NCBI GenBank assembly: GCA_964623625.1
Contig: CAZUUJ010000001.1
Location: 79,841-143,840 of the forward strand
Direction of reading: 5' to 3'
Length of the DNA stretch: 64,000 nucleotides
Source of the DNA: CAZLGM01 sp964623625
GTDB taxonomy: Bacteria > Desulfobacterota > Desulfobulbia > Desulfobulbales > Desulfocapsaceae
Shown here: positions 1 to 7,511 of the stretch, piece after piece
Layout: every line of letters begins with the position of its first letter
Numbering within the stretch: the stretch's first letter is position 1
Made by a program: the position numbers and the translations under genes
The notes under the pieces: model-generated
The model's database searches: none
Told to the model about the DNA's origin: nothing
What the model saw: only the letters and a program-made list of their open reading frames with translations

Positions 1-265
1 CCATGGAGGTCTTCAGTTTGTCCTGGGAGGGGACCTGGACCTTATTCCAGGTATACGTCTGTTGCCTGAGGTCAAAGGTTGTAAATTTAAGCAGGGGATT
101 GACCAGGTGAAAACCCTCACCATACGGTTCTTTCTGCACTTTTCCGAAAAATGTTGCCACTTTATTGTGGCCGGCTTTGACGGTGATATAGAACTGCTTC
201 GCCGATAACGCCACAATGAGTAACAAAACAATCACAATTGCCGTTTTTCCACCAAAAATCTTCAT
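1..265 (-). CDS. SPFH/band-7 (prohibitin/HflC-like) protein, 5' part only
   Basis: Reading the minus strand from an ATG at 263-265 gives 88 codons that run off the left edge, so only the N-terminus is present. Residues 8-24 form a hydrophobic membrane anchor. The following segment (VKAGHNKVATFFGKV, then GEGFHLVNPLLKF) is typical of the start of an SPFH domain as in prohibitins and HflC/HflK. Such proteins form membrane-bound oligomers that often partner with FtsH or organise membrane domains. A strong G-rich ribosome binding site (AGGGGGTG) lies just upstream. Family assignment is fairly sure. The subfamily cannot be decided without the rest of the gene. Confidence 0.75.
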   Translation of the reverse strand, partial: MKIFGGKTAIVIVLLLIVALSAKQFYITVKAGHNKVATFFGKVQKEPYGEGFHLVNPLLKFTTFDLRQQTYTWNKVQVPSQDKLKTSM

Positions 266-417
266 AACACCCCCTGAAACTGCATTACTTATTTTTTTAA
301 AAATCATCTTGAAATCCTTTTCGATCCAGCCCACTTTCTGTTTTTACCGATTCTGTCTGTTGCAGGCCGTCACATGTAAACAAAATAGTTCTAACTGATA
401 CCATGGTGACTGCAACT

Positions 418-3165
418 CTAATCAAACGAGATGGCTCCATAGTGGAAATTATTGGCCTCATTACTCTCATCTATTTCATAATTTGAGTCAACCTGAACAA
501 TTATACTGTCCGATGGACTCAAACATTTCTTCTTAAGACCGGTACGTCCCAGTTCGCCTGAAGAACTACTATCCACATCTAGACTGTTGGCAGAGAAACA
601 AGCGGTTCCTGTGAACTCCTCTCTTCTTTTATTTCCATCGCTGCAATAGGGATAATCTACCTTGACCTTGAAACATTTACCATAAAGTGAAAGAAGGTCT
701 ACCGGGTTCATGGATTGCGATTGTTCAAGGTCGTTATTTTTAACAATAACTACAAAGTTATATCTATGCGGTTTTGCCATATCATGACTCAAGACTGTGT
801 GAGAGGCGAGATCAGGCGCTCCGCAGTTAGGCATAGTATACTGTGTCGCGGCAACCGGGCCATGACCAACCCCGTTATAGGCATGAACTTCAAATCGATA
901 ATTTCCAGAGCAGTCCAGCCCGTTTATATTTGAAGCCGTGATATTAGCATCTTCATATCGTTCAAAATAAAAACTCCCATCGCGAAAAATTTCTATTTTA
1001 TGGCGGACCTCATTATTATTGGTATCGTCCCAACGGAGGTGCGCCGTGTACTTCTGGTTTTCAAACTCCACGTAATCAACCAAAAGGTTTCCAACAGCAT
1101 TTGATGGCGGTACAGGCCCTTTCACCGAGAGTCCCATATCAAACTCATTGTTTTCCTCAGCAACGTCCCCTTCATCAACGACATTTTCCGGGTCCACATC
1201 GACAATGGCGGAAAAATGATCCTCCTGGTTGGCGGCGACCTCTGGAGCTATCAGGCCTTTAAAGGATTTTGTGACCGATGCATCTGGTCCCAGATTTTTC
1301 ACGATATCGGTTGAACAACAGTCATCCAGACCGGTGTTGTTTTCAAAACGCCAGATTACTTTAAACGGACTGGCAACAACCGACCCCCGGTTGGTAACGG
1401 TAAAAACCGCCTTGAAACGTTCACCGGATTTCAGTTGAGCAACCGGCTCATTCTTCTGCTCATAATGGGCCTCGGTGATGACCAGATCCGGTTTTTCTTC
1501 CCTTTCTATCAAGGTTTGGTCAGTATAGCGGTTGTTTCTCGGAGGATCATTTGGCACCTCACCATCCTCATCGACAATTGCTTTCCAATTCATCATCCCA
1601 AAAACCGGATAAGTATAGGTACATTTATAGTTCCGGGTCTCATCACGTTCCAGTCCCCTGCTGTCACGAATATCACAGCCAACATCGCCTGTATCGTTCT
1701 CATGAGGATACCAGCGGAGAGTAAATGGCCCGGTGGGCACATCGCCGATATTCTGAATGAGAATGTCAAGGACGATGCTGAACGGTTCTTCCATTCTTTG
1801 CGGATCAGGAGCCTGAGCAGTCACTTCTCTGATTTCAAGGTCCGGAGTCAGCGCAAACTCGGCAATAACAACTTGTCCCCTGATAATGTTATTATCCGGA
1901 GGATCACCGGCTATCTCGCTCTCCTCATCCACTACAGCACGCCAGTTCATGGTGCCATGATTTCTATAGGGATCAGGGGTACAGGTTACCACCGCTTCTT
2001 GGCCAGCATCCAGCCCATTGACAATATCCCGGCTGCAGCCCAGTATGTTAAGCTGGTTCCGTTTATACCAGCGGACAGTGAAAGCATGAGCCCAGGCAGT
2101 ACCAACATTTTTCACCGGTATGGTAACTTCCACCTTTCTGGGCTCAGCAGGATCGGGAACCGTAACCGTCATGCGCTCTTCCACAATCATCAGGTCGGGA
2201 TGACCAGCGCCGATACCGGGATCCATCGGCTTGGGTACAAGGAGCGTCAACAGTTTTCCCCTGACAAGTTTTCCTTTAATTGCCTTGATCTTTACAACCT
2301 TACCCACAGCTAAATTAGGGTTGAACTCACCCGGGCAGCATTCGTACTCTGTTGTTACTCTGTACCCATGTTGTTTTAAGATCGTCTCGGCTTTTTTCAG
2401 GTTAAGCCCGACCACGTTGGGAAGTTTTACATCCTCTTGTGCCACAATAACCAGATCAACCCGGCTGTTTTTTTCAACTTTTACGTTTGCTCTTGGTTTC
2501 TGCTCAAGAACGGAGCCGGATGCTCTTCCCGGACTCCTGCGCTCTGAGATCCGCCCAAGTTTTAGCTTATTTGCAACAAGAATCCTGGCGACATTCTTTT
2601 CACTTTTGCCCACCAGGTTCGGTACTGAAACCAAAGCTGCTTTAGCAATAACAACATTGACCTGGGTTTTGGATGAAACGGTTTTACCGCTCTTTGGACT
2701 CTGATCTATAATCGTTCCAACCGTATCTTTTGAACTCTCCTTTTCAGATACCCGCCCTAGCCTCAATTTTTTCCGATCAAGCGCTTTGCGACCGCTTTTT
2801 ACGGTCAACCCTTTCAGGTTAGGAACTTTGATCTTCTTGTCTCTACCGGCTGCTTTTTTATGCGCTCCTTTGCCAACAACTCCCAGGGTGATTGTCGTCC
2901 CTTTCCTGACAATCTTGCCGGCACTGATCTGTTGACTCCCTGAAAATATTTTAGCAACAGTACCGGCCTTTTTACCGGGTACTTCGATCTTTTTGATCGC
3001 GCTTCCCAACCCTGCCTGCTGCAAAGCACCCGAGGCTGAAGCTGCCGTCATACCGATCACATTCGGTACTCTCGTCAAGATTTTGGGCTTTGGCTTTGCA
3101 TGGACCACTGTAACAAATGTAAAAAGTAGAAAAACAACGATGGAGAAAGACAGGATTTTTTTCAT
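418..3165 (-). CDS. Secreted multidomain protein with four PASTA and several CARDB domains
   Basis: The 915-residue protein starts with a clear signal peptide (residues 1-23, ending VHA). Four PASTA-type units follow at about 31-98, 111-175, 179-243 and 245-311, each starting with a VPN(V/L) motif. Then come three CARDB-type adhesion modules at about 323-432, 440-553 and 559-676, marked by DL.(I/V) starts and (D/E)..NN ends. A fibronectin III-like domain (686-781) and a degenerate CARDB-like module (784-915) complete it. There is no kinase, transpeptidase or membrane domain, so PASTA is used here outside its usual context. It probably acts in the periplasm or outside the cell as a binding or scaffold protein. 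CARDB modules recur in the surface cluster at 31.7-38.6 kb, suggesting a shared surface role. The exact function is unknown. Confidence 0.85.
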   Translation of the reverse strand: MKKILSFSIVVFLLFTFVTVVHAKPKPKILTRVPNVIGMTAASASGALQQAGLGSAIKKIEVPGKKAGTVAKIFSGSQQISAGKIVRKGTTITLGVVGKGAHKKAAGRDKKIKVPNLKGLTVKSGRKALDRKKLRLGRVSEKESSKDTVGTIIDQSPKSGKTVSSKTQVNVVIAKAALVSVPNLVGKSEKNVARILVANKLKLGRISERRSPGRASGSVLEQKPRANVKVEKNSRVDLVIVAQEDVKLPNVVGLNLKKAETILKQHGYRVTTEYECCPGEFNPNLAVGKVVKIKAIKGKLVRGKLLTLLVPKPMDPGIGAGHPDLMIVEERMTVTVPDPAEPRKVEVTIPVKNVGTAWAHAFTVRWYKRNQLNILGCSRDIVNGLDAGQEAVVTCTPDPYRNHGTMNWRAVVDEESEIAGDPPDNNIIRGQVVIAEFALTPDLEIREVTAQAPDPQRMEEPFSIVLDILIQNIGDVPTGPFTLRWYPHENDTGDVGCDIRDSRGLERDETRNYKCTYTYPVFGMMNWKAIVDEDGEVPNDPPRNNRYTDQTLIEREEKPDLVITEAHYEQKNEPVAQLKSGERFKAVFTVTNRGSVVASPFKVIWRFENNTGLDDCCSTDIVKNLGPDASVTKSFKGLIAPEVAANQEDHFSAIVDVDPENVVDEGDVAEENNEFDMGLSVKGPVPPSNAVGNLLVDYVEFENQKYTAHLRWDDTNNNEVRHKIEIFRDGSFYFERYEDANITASNINGLDCSGNYRFEVHAYNGVGHGPVAATQYTMPNCGAPDLASHTVLSHDMAKPHRYNFVVIVKNNDLEQSQSMNPVDLLSLYGKCFKVKVDYPYCSDGNKRREEFTGTACFSANSLDVDSSSSGELGRTGLKKKCLSPSDSIIVQVDSNYEIDESNEANNFHYGAISFD

Positions 3166-3336
3166 GACCGTTCCTCCTTACCCTTGGATACATCAAGAAA
3201 CTGTCAGTTAATGATGTATCTTTCAAAATACGTGTTCACTATATGTCACTCAATTGGGACCAGTAACGTGTCCTGACCAAAAGGTGCTCCGACTCCGTTT
3301 GCATTTTTCTTACATCATGATGGTATAAAACTACAC

Positions 3337-3377
3337 CTGAATCCGTGAGCACCTCCTTCGGGCGCTCACGGATTCAG
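3337..3377 (-). terminator. 14-bp perfect inverted repeat after the thioesterase gene
   Basis: The arms CTGAATCCGTGAGC and GCTCACGGATTCAG pair perfectly around a 13-base loop. The hairpin sits two bases after the stop codon of the minus-strand thioesterase gene. A short T-containing stretch follows on that strand, so an intrinsic terminator is the likeliest role, although the T tract is weak. Confidence 0.6.
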
Positions 3378-3378
3378 A

Positions 3379-3888
3379 TTACAGATACACTGTCTGCAGA
3401 TCGTCTTCCTGCTCGACTACCCGCCACATCTGCTCGTCATGATCAAAATCAGCGATTTGCTCAATATCCATCTTCAGGTATCGGCCAGTCGCTTCAATGG
3501 CTACACTGCCGTCTTCCAGAACGATTTCCCCCGTCCCCTCAAAGGACCGTCTGCCGTTTTTTTTAACCCTGGCAACAACCCGCACTTCTGTATCAATGGG
3601 AACCGGTTTCCTGAGCCGCATTGAAAAATCAACCGTGACACCCCAGATATTGTCGCTCTCCTGCAGCATAATGGCCCGGCCGATGGTTTCATCCAGGATG
3701 GTGGCCCCAAGGCCTCCATGCAGCCGCCCAGGATATCCCTGATGTTCCTGGGCCGGTTGAAAAATGGCCATCAACTCACCACTCTCCAGTTCGTAAAAGC
3801 GGCTTTTCAGACCGAACCCATTTTGCAGGCCGCAGACAAAACACATCTTGGAATTGGGCTGCTTGGCGGTGACTTTGATTTCCTTCAT
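3379..3888 (-). CDS. PaaI-like hotdog-fold acyl-CoA thioesterase
   Basis: This 169-residue protein has the hotdog thioesterase signature HGGLGATILDE near residue 58. The conserved second half (VTVDFSMRLRKPVPIDTEV) matches 4HBT/PaaI-type enzymes, which hydrolyse acyl-CoA or aryl-CoA thioesters in the cytoplasm. An N-terminal pair of cysteines (CFVCG) is common in one branch of these proteins. A good ribosome binding site (AGAGGAAGAAG) precedes the ATG. It lies just downstream of a small hypothetical gene on the same strand. The substrate cannot be inferred. Confidence 0.82.
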   Translation of the reverse strand: MKEIKVTAKQPNSKMCFVCGLQNGFGLKSRFYELESGELMAIFQPAQEHQGYPGRLHGGLGATILDETIGRAIMLQESDNIWGVTVDFSMRLRKPVPIDTEVRVVARVKKNGRRSFEGTGEIVLEDGSVAIEATGRYLKMDIEQIADFDHDEQMWRVVEQEDDLQTVYL

Positions 3889-3920
3889 ACTCTTCTTCCT
3901 CTGATATACTCGCTGGGTAA

Positions 3921-4130
3921 TTATCGCCTGTTCAGATTACACTGAACCGTCTGAGAGATGGCATTGGCCAGATGGCGGAAAAATGTTTTTGCCTCCGGGC
4001 TTTCCGGATCCCTGCTCAACATCTCCTCATAGGAAACAAAGAGTTTTGTGAGTACATGGGGCAGTTCCTCCTCGGCGATTGAGCCAATCTCTTCCCATAA
4101 ATCACTCGGGTTGGTATTGATTTGATCCAT
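3921..4130 (-). CDS. Small hypothetical protein (69 aa)
   Basis: A short acidic, helix-rich protein with no recognised domain. Its composition (WEEIGSIAEEELPHVL, then SYEEMLSRDPESPEAKTFF) is protein-like rather than shadow-like, and nothing on the other strand overlaps it. No strong ribosome binding site is visible. It lies 32 bases upstream of the thioesterase gene on the same strand, so co-transcription is likely. Confidence 0.55.
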   Translation of the reverse strand: MDQINTNPSDLWEEIGSIAEEELPHVLTKLFVSYEEMLSRDPESPEAKTFFRHLANAISQTVQCNLNRR

Positions 4131-4274
4131 AGTGTGGTAATATAAGACAATTGATTTTTTTATCAGATTACGGTTCGAGCGTTCTTTAATTCTCCTACTA
4201 TTTATATAGCATAGCGTAAAAAGCGATCATTAACCAAAGAAAATCAACTGACAACCCACCGTTAGTTCCTGGTC

Positions 4275-4748
4275 ATGGCCATTGAAATCGAAAGAAAATA
4301 TCTTCTGAAAAATAATCACTGGAAGCGACTCGGTAAGGGAGTCGAATATTGTCAGGGTTATCTCAATTCGAACAAACATCGGACTGTCCGTGTACGGACC
4401 GTTGGCGACAAAGGCTATCTCACCATTAAAGGGTTAACGATAGGAGCTTCAAAAAACGAATATGAGTATGAAATTCCAATAAATGATGCCCGGGAACTGC
4501 TCGACCTCTGTGAACAGCCGCTGATTAGAAAAAAACGGTACCGGATCAAGGTGGACGGGCTGATCTGGGAAATCGACGAATTTCACGATGAAAACGAGGG
4601 GCTCTGCCTTGCTGAAGTGGAACTGGAAACTGAAGATCAGCAGATTTCCGTGCCTGACTGGATTGGTGAAGAGGTAACAGACGACCCCAGATACTTCAAT
4701 GCCAGCCTGATTACAGCCCCCTACTCCTCCTGGAACGAGCTTGAGTAA
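4275..4748 (+). CDS. CYTH-domain protein (triphosphate tunnel fold)
   Basis: The 157-residue protein begins with the CYTH hallmark EIERK within MAIEIERKYLL. Alternating charged strands follow (RTVRVRTVGDKGYLTIKG, KKRYRIKVDGLIWEIDEFHD, CLAEVELETED) that would line the triphosphate tunnel. Family members act on triphosphates: inorganic triphosphatases, thiamine triphosphatases and class IV adenylate cyclases. The length fits a single-domain bacterial CYTH protein, with no CHAD domain attached. A bidirectional-looking terminator follows. The precise substrate is not decidable; inorganic triphosphatase is the commonest activity for short bacterial forms. Confidence 0.85.
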   Translation: MAIEIERKYLLKNNHWKRLGKGVEYCQGYLNSNKHRTVRVRTVGDKGYLTIKGLTIGASKNEYEYEIPINDARELLDLCEQPLIRKKRYRIKVDGLIWEIDEFHDENEGLCLAEVELETEDQQISVPDWIGEEVTDDPRYFNASLITAPYSSWNELE

Positions 4749-4792
4749 ATATATCTGTTCTCCATCGGTCATCTTGGAGAATGATAAAAAAC

Positions 4793-4830
4793 AAAAGGCC
4801 CCGGACAGACGAGCTGCCCGGGGCCTTTTT
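4793..4830 (+). terminator. Intrinsic terminator after the CYTH gene
   Basis: AAAAGGCCCCGG pairs with CCGGGGCCTTTT and is followed by a T run. It lies about 45 bases after the CYTH stop codon. The A-rich left arm means it could also act for the minus strand. Confidence 0.85.
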
Positions 4831-4858
4831 CCGTTGTTGGTGTAGAGCGCAGGACGTG

Positions 4859-5041
4859 TTACTCTTTTTCTTCTTCGACGTTCCCTGCCCCAACGACTTC
4901 AATCCCTTTCTGGTCATGATCGTTTAACGGACAGCCGCATTTGTACCCATCCCGGGTTGCATGAAGACGGGCCTGCTTGCTACATTTTTCTACCCCTGAT
5001 TGATCGGTAATTTTTTTACCAGATGAGTCAATTCCAAAAAT
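4859..5041 (-). other. Possible small or degraded ORF without a normal start codon
   Basis: On the minus strand a 60-codon open frame ends at a TAA (4859-4861) just before the terminator. Its translation looks protein-like, with a Cys-rich stretch (GYKCGCPLNDHDQKG) and an acidic tail (VEEEKE). An in-frame TAA lies directly upstream and the frame has no ATG, GTG or TTG start and no ribosome binding site. It could be the remnant of a gene, an unusual start (ATT), or chance. It follows the YkgJ-like gene in a different frame. Confidence 0.25.
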
Positions 5042-5073
5042 TTACGAGAGGTGTTTGTATTGACTCTGTCTGG

Positions 5074-5700
5074 CTATCGCTCGCAGTGGGGAACAGGTAT
5101 GGTTGGCGCGCCCCTGATCAGCATTTCACCAATGGTCAGCTTGACCTTGGGATAAAGGTGCCGTTTTCCGGTAAAAAGATCGTTTTCAATCGAAACAAGT
5201 TCCCTTAGAAGATGGGTTCTTTCCATACGGGGAACAGTTTCTTCATCCGGATATGACTTCTGGACAATCTCCTGGCAGCGAAAACAACCGGGGAAATTAA
5301 GCTGCTGGCCGTCTGGCCTGGTCATAGCTGCGGGAGTGCCATGGGTCCGGCAGACCATCAGACGATAGGGGTAGAGAATACAGAGCCCATTTTCATTCAA
5401 CGGGCACATCAGTTGAGGCCGCTCCCCCTCCAATTGGGCCTTATGGCAACCGTCAACATACTTCTCTGATCTCTTTATAATTTCCAGCCGTTTCTCCTCA
5501 GGAAGTTTGCCAAAACCGTACCAGAGATAACTCCATTCAGCATAGGTATGATGGAGGAAATATGAGTCACAGCAGTTATCATCGCATCCCTTACAGCTGA
5601 AGCTCAAGCGACTGGCCACATTATCATACGCCGCCTCCATCTCTTCATAGAGTGTTTTCAACCTGGCGGTAAGTGACTGATCCAGTTTGACTTCTTTCAT
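5074..5700 (-). CDS. YkgJ-family cysteine-cluster protein (putative zinc/iron chelating)
   Basis: With the start at the ATG ending at 5700 the protein has 208 residues. The start is chosen because AGAGGATCA lies just before it; an in-frame ATG ten codons upstream lacks such a site. The protein has the scattered cysteine pattern of the CxxCxxxCC (YkgJ) family: CKGCDDNCCD near the N-terminus, CPLNENGLCILYPYRLMVCR in the middle, and FPGCFRC later. Family members are presumed to bind a metal or Fe-S cluster, but their reaction is generally unknown. It is in line with AMMECR1 and the KAS III-like gene on the same strand. Confidence 0.75.
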   Translation of the reverse strand: MKEVKLDQSLTARLKTLYEEMEAAYDNVASRLSFSCKGCDDNCCDSYFLHHTYAEWSYLWYGFGKLPEEKRLEIIKRSEKYVDGCHKAQLEGERPQLMCPLNENGLCILYPYRLMVCRTHGTPAAMTRPDGQQLNFPGCFRCQEIVQKSYPDEETVPRMERTHLLRELVSIENDLFTGKRHLYPKVKLTIGEMLIRGAPTIPVPHCER

Positions 5701-5766
5701 TGATCCTCTCAAATTATATGACAAAACCATTATGTACTGATAGTTTATTACTACTAAACAGCAATC

Positions 5767-6342
5767 CTATCTTTTTCTGAAATCTTCCTCAAAACACTGC
5801 ACCTGGTAAATCTCAATATCTGGTTGTTGATCTTTCCAGGCCGTTTGTGATAATCCGGCCTTGAGGCAGAGACGGCCTAGGAACTGCTCAGGGTCGGGCA
5901 GCTGTTTCCAAACCTGTGGTAAAAATGTGGCCCCGGCTATGCCCAGCCGGATGGTCACCCCGTCGATTCCCGGCCTGAGTTTGGCAATTAGATCATCTCC
6001 ATCAGTATATTGGAGTGTTTCCGGTCTGGTGAGTACCGAGATATCGATGTGAATATCGTCAAACTCATCTTTAGTCAACGGTTGAAATCTGCTGTCGTGA
6101 AAGGCCGCTTTTACCGCATTTTGCTTCACGGACTCAACCACTGTTCCAGTTGGTACCAGGCTGCCTATACAGCCACGTAAAGCGCCATGTTTTTTCAGGG
6201 TAACAAAAGATGCCTGCTCATTGAGAAGCCCCTGATTAGGCTCCAACCCTTCATCATCAGGCAGCAGCCCGAGACGTAAACCGATGGTGCTCCGCGCCAG
6301 TTTTACCAGGTGTTGCCCCTCTTCAGCCGTAAGTCTTGTCAT
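5767..6342 (-). CDS. AMMECR1-domain protein
   Basis: The 191-residue protein shows the AMMECR1 hallmark LRGCIGS and the following segment in which a conserved AAFHDSRF leads into the second half of the domain. The function of this family, found in archaea, bacteria and eukaryotes, is not settled. A redox or radical-enzyme accessory role is sometimes suggested from operon context. The start at 6342 is preferred over the longer reading frame because its ATG overlaps the upstream stop (ATGA) and follows GAGGAGCGAGA. This indicates translational coupling with the KAS III-like gene. Confidence 0.82.
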   Translation of the reverse strand: MTRLTAEEGQHLVKLARSTIGLRLGLLPDDEGLEPNQGLLNEQASFVTLKKHGALRGCIGSLVPTGTVVESVKQNAVKAAFHDSRFQPLTKDEFDDIHIDISVLTRPETLQYTDGDDLIAKLRPGIDGVTIRLGIAGATFLPQVWKQLPDPEQFLGRLCLKAGLSQTAWKDQQPDIEIYQVQCFEEDFRKR

Positions 6343-7391
6343 TCTCGCTCCTCTTGTTTCCAATTGACTCCGAGCATTAAACAGTTGATCCCCGAGCCGA
6401 TGCCAAGCAATGCCCCTTTCTGCCCTGGTTGAAATTTCCCCTCGTCAATAGCCATGGCCATAGTGATAGGCGCCGATACCGACCCTACATTTCCCAATTT
6501 TTTCAAGGTCTCAAAATTCTTATCAGGATCAAGCTGCAAGTTCTGGAAAAGCAGCCTGGCGTGGGCGGAACCAACCTGATGACAGAAAAATCGGTTGATA
6601 TCCTTTGATCCCCATCCTTCTACAGAAGAAAATTTTTCCCAGGTTTTTTTAGCTGTTTCAACTCCTCGCACCAAGAGTTCTTCCGAATCGGTTGCCATCA
6701 GTGTTGTGCCCGTACCCAAAGAGTCTCCCTGGCAAAGATTGGAATGGGATGTATCGGCCTTCCACGCAGCATGGGCGAGCCTCGGTTTTTCAGGAACCAA
6801 ATCAGCCCGGCACATGAAAAGGCCAACAGAGCCTGAACCTATTGTCAAAGAGGCAAAAGCCGGTTTGATGCTCTTCCGGGTAAGCGCTATGTCCGAAAGC
6901 AGGTAATCAAAGGTCGACTCAACCAACTCTTCTGCCGTTTCTCCGGCGACCAGAAGACCATTATCCACCTGCCCCTGTTCGATCATAGAGGCCAGCGTAA
7001 CCATGCCGTTTAAGAACCCCAGACAGGCGTTGGAAAGATCAAAGACAAGGCAATCTTCTGAAAGTCCCAGCCCATGATGAACAAATGATGCTGTTGCCGG
7101 TTCCATCATGTCCCTGGAAACGGATGTAAAAAACAGACATTCAATCGATTCGGCCGGTATTTCTCCCCGTTCAAGGACTTTTTTACCCGCAAGCGTTGCT
7201 GCCAGGCTAGGGCGTGTCCCCGGCTGCCACAGTCTCCGTGTCTGAATACCTGACATCAGCTCCAGCCGGCCGGCCGGCAGTTTGAGCCGTTTATAGAGCG
7301 GTTCAAGCCGATGCTCGATCTCTTCAGAATGAAGAACAATAGGCGGTAATTGATAACCGAAGGTATGGAGGCAGACGTTGGAAAATTGCAT
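6339..7391 (-). CDS. 3-oxoacyl-ACP synthase III-like thiolase-fold enzyme
   Basis: About 350 residues with the KAS III/FabH layout. The active-site cysteine lies in DLSNACLGFLNG, the histidine in FFCHQVGSAH, and the asparagine in LGNVGSVSAP. A Gly-rich end (LLGIGSGINCLML) follows. FabH-type enzymes condense an acyl-CoA with malonyl-ACP; related enzymes make ketones, quinolones or hydrocarbons head-to-head. The N-terminus (FSNVCLHTFGYQLPP) and the divergence from canonical FabH suggest a secondary role rather than primary fatty acid synthesis. The chosen start is the ATG ending at 7391. A TTG at 7454 would add 21 residues and has a GGGAG upstream, so the start is uncertain. It is coupled to the AMMECR1 gene by an ATGA overlap. 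Confidence 0.8.
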   Translation of the reverse strand: MQFSNVCLHTFGYQLPPIVLHSEEIEHRLEPLYKRLKLPAGRLELMSGIQTRRLWQPGTRPSLAATLAGKKVLERGEIPAESIECLFFTSVSRDMMEPATASFVHHGLGLSEDCLVFDLSNACLGFLNGMVTLASMIEQGQVDNGLLVAGETAEELVESTFDYLLSDIALTRKSIKPAFASLTIGSGSVGLFMCRADLVPEKPRLAHAAWKADTSHSNLCQGDSLGTGTTLMATDSEELLVRGVETAKKTWEKFSSVEGWGSKDINRFFCHQVGSAHARLLFQNLQLDPDKNFETLKKLGNVGSVSAPITMAMAIDEGKFQPGQKGALLGIGSGINCLMLGVNWKQEERE

Positions 7392-7511
7392 AGCAGTTGA
7401 TAATAAAAAATTGCAAAGTCTCTCAATATACCGATGTTCTCCGTTATCTGTCAATCACAGCTCTCCCGTTTTTATTTGCCCTTTGACATTTTTCCGCTTA
7501 CCCTGTCCCGC

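Noticed and set aside
1435..2313. Long plus-strand open frame (292 codons)
   Set aside because: It is antisense to the PASTA-CARDB gene, has no signal or domain, and its composition is that of a reversed repeat-rich gene.
5023..5208. Plus-strand 61-codon frame
   Set aside because: It is antisense to the end of the YkgJ-like gene and has no ribosome site.
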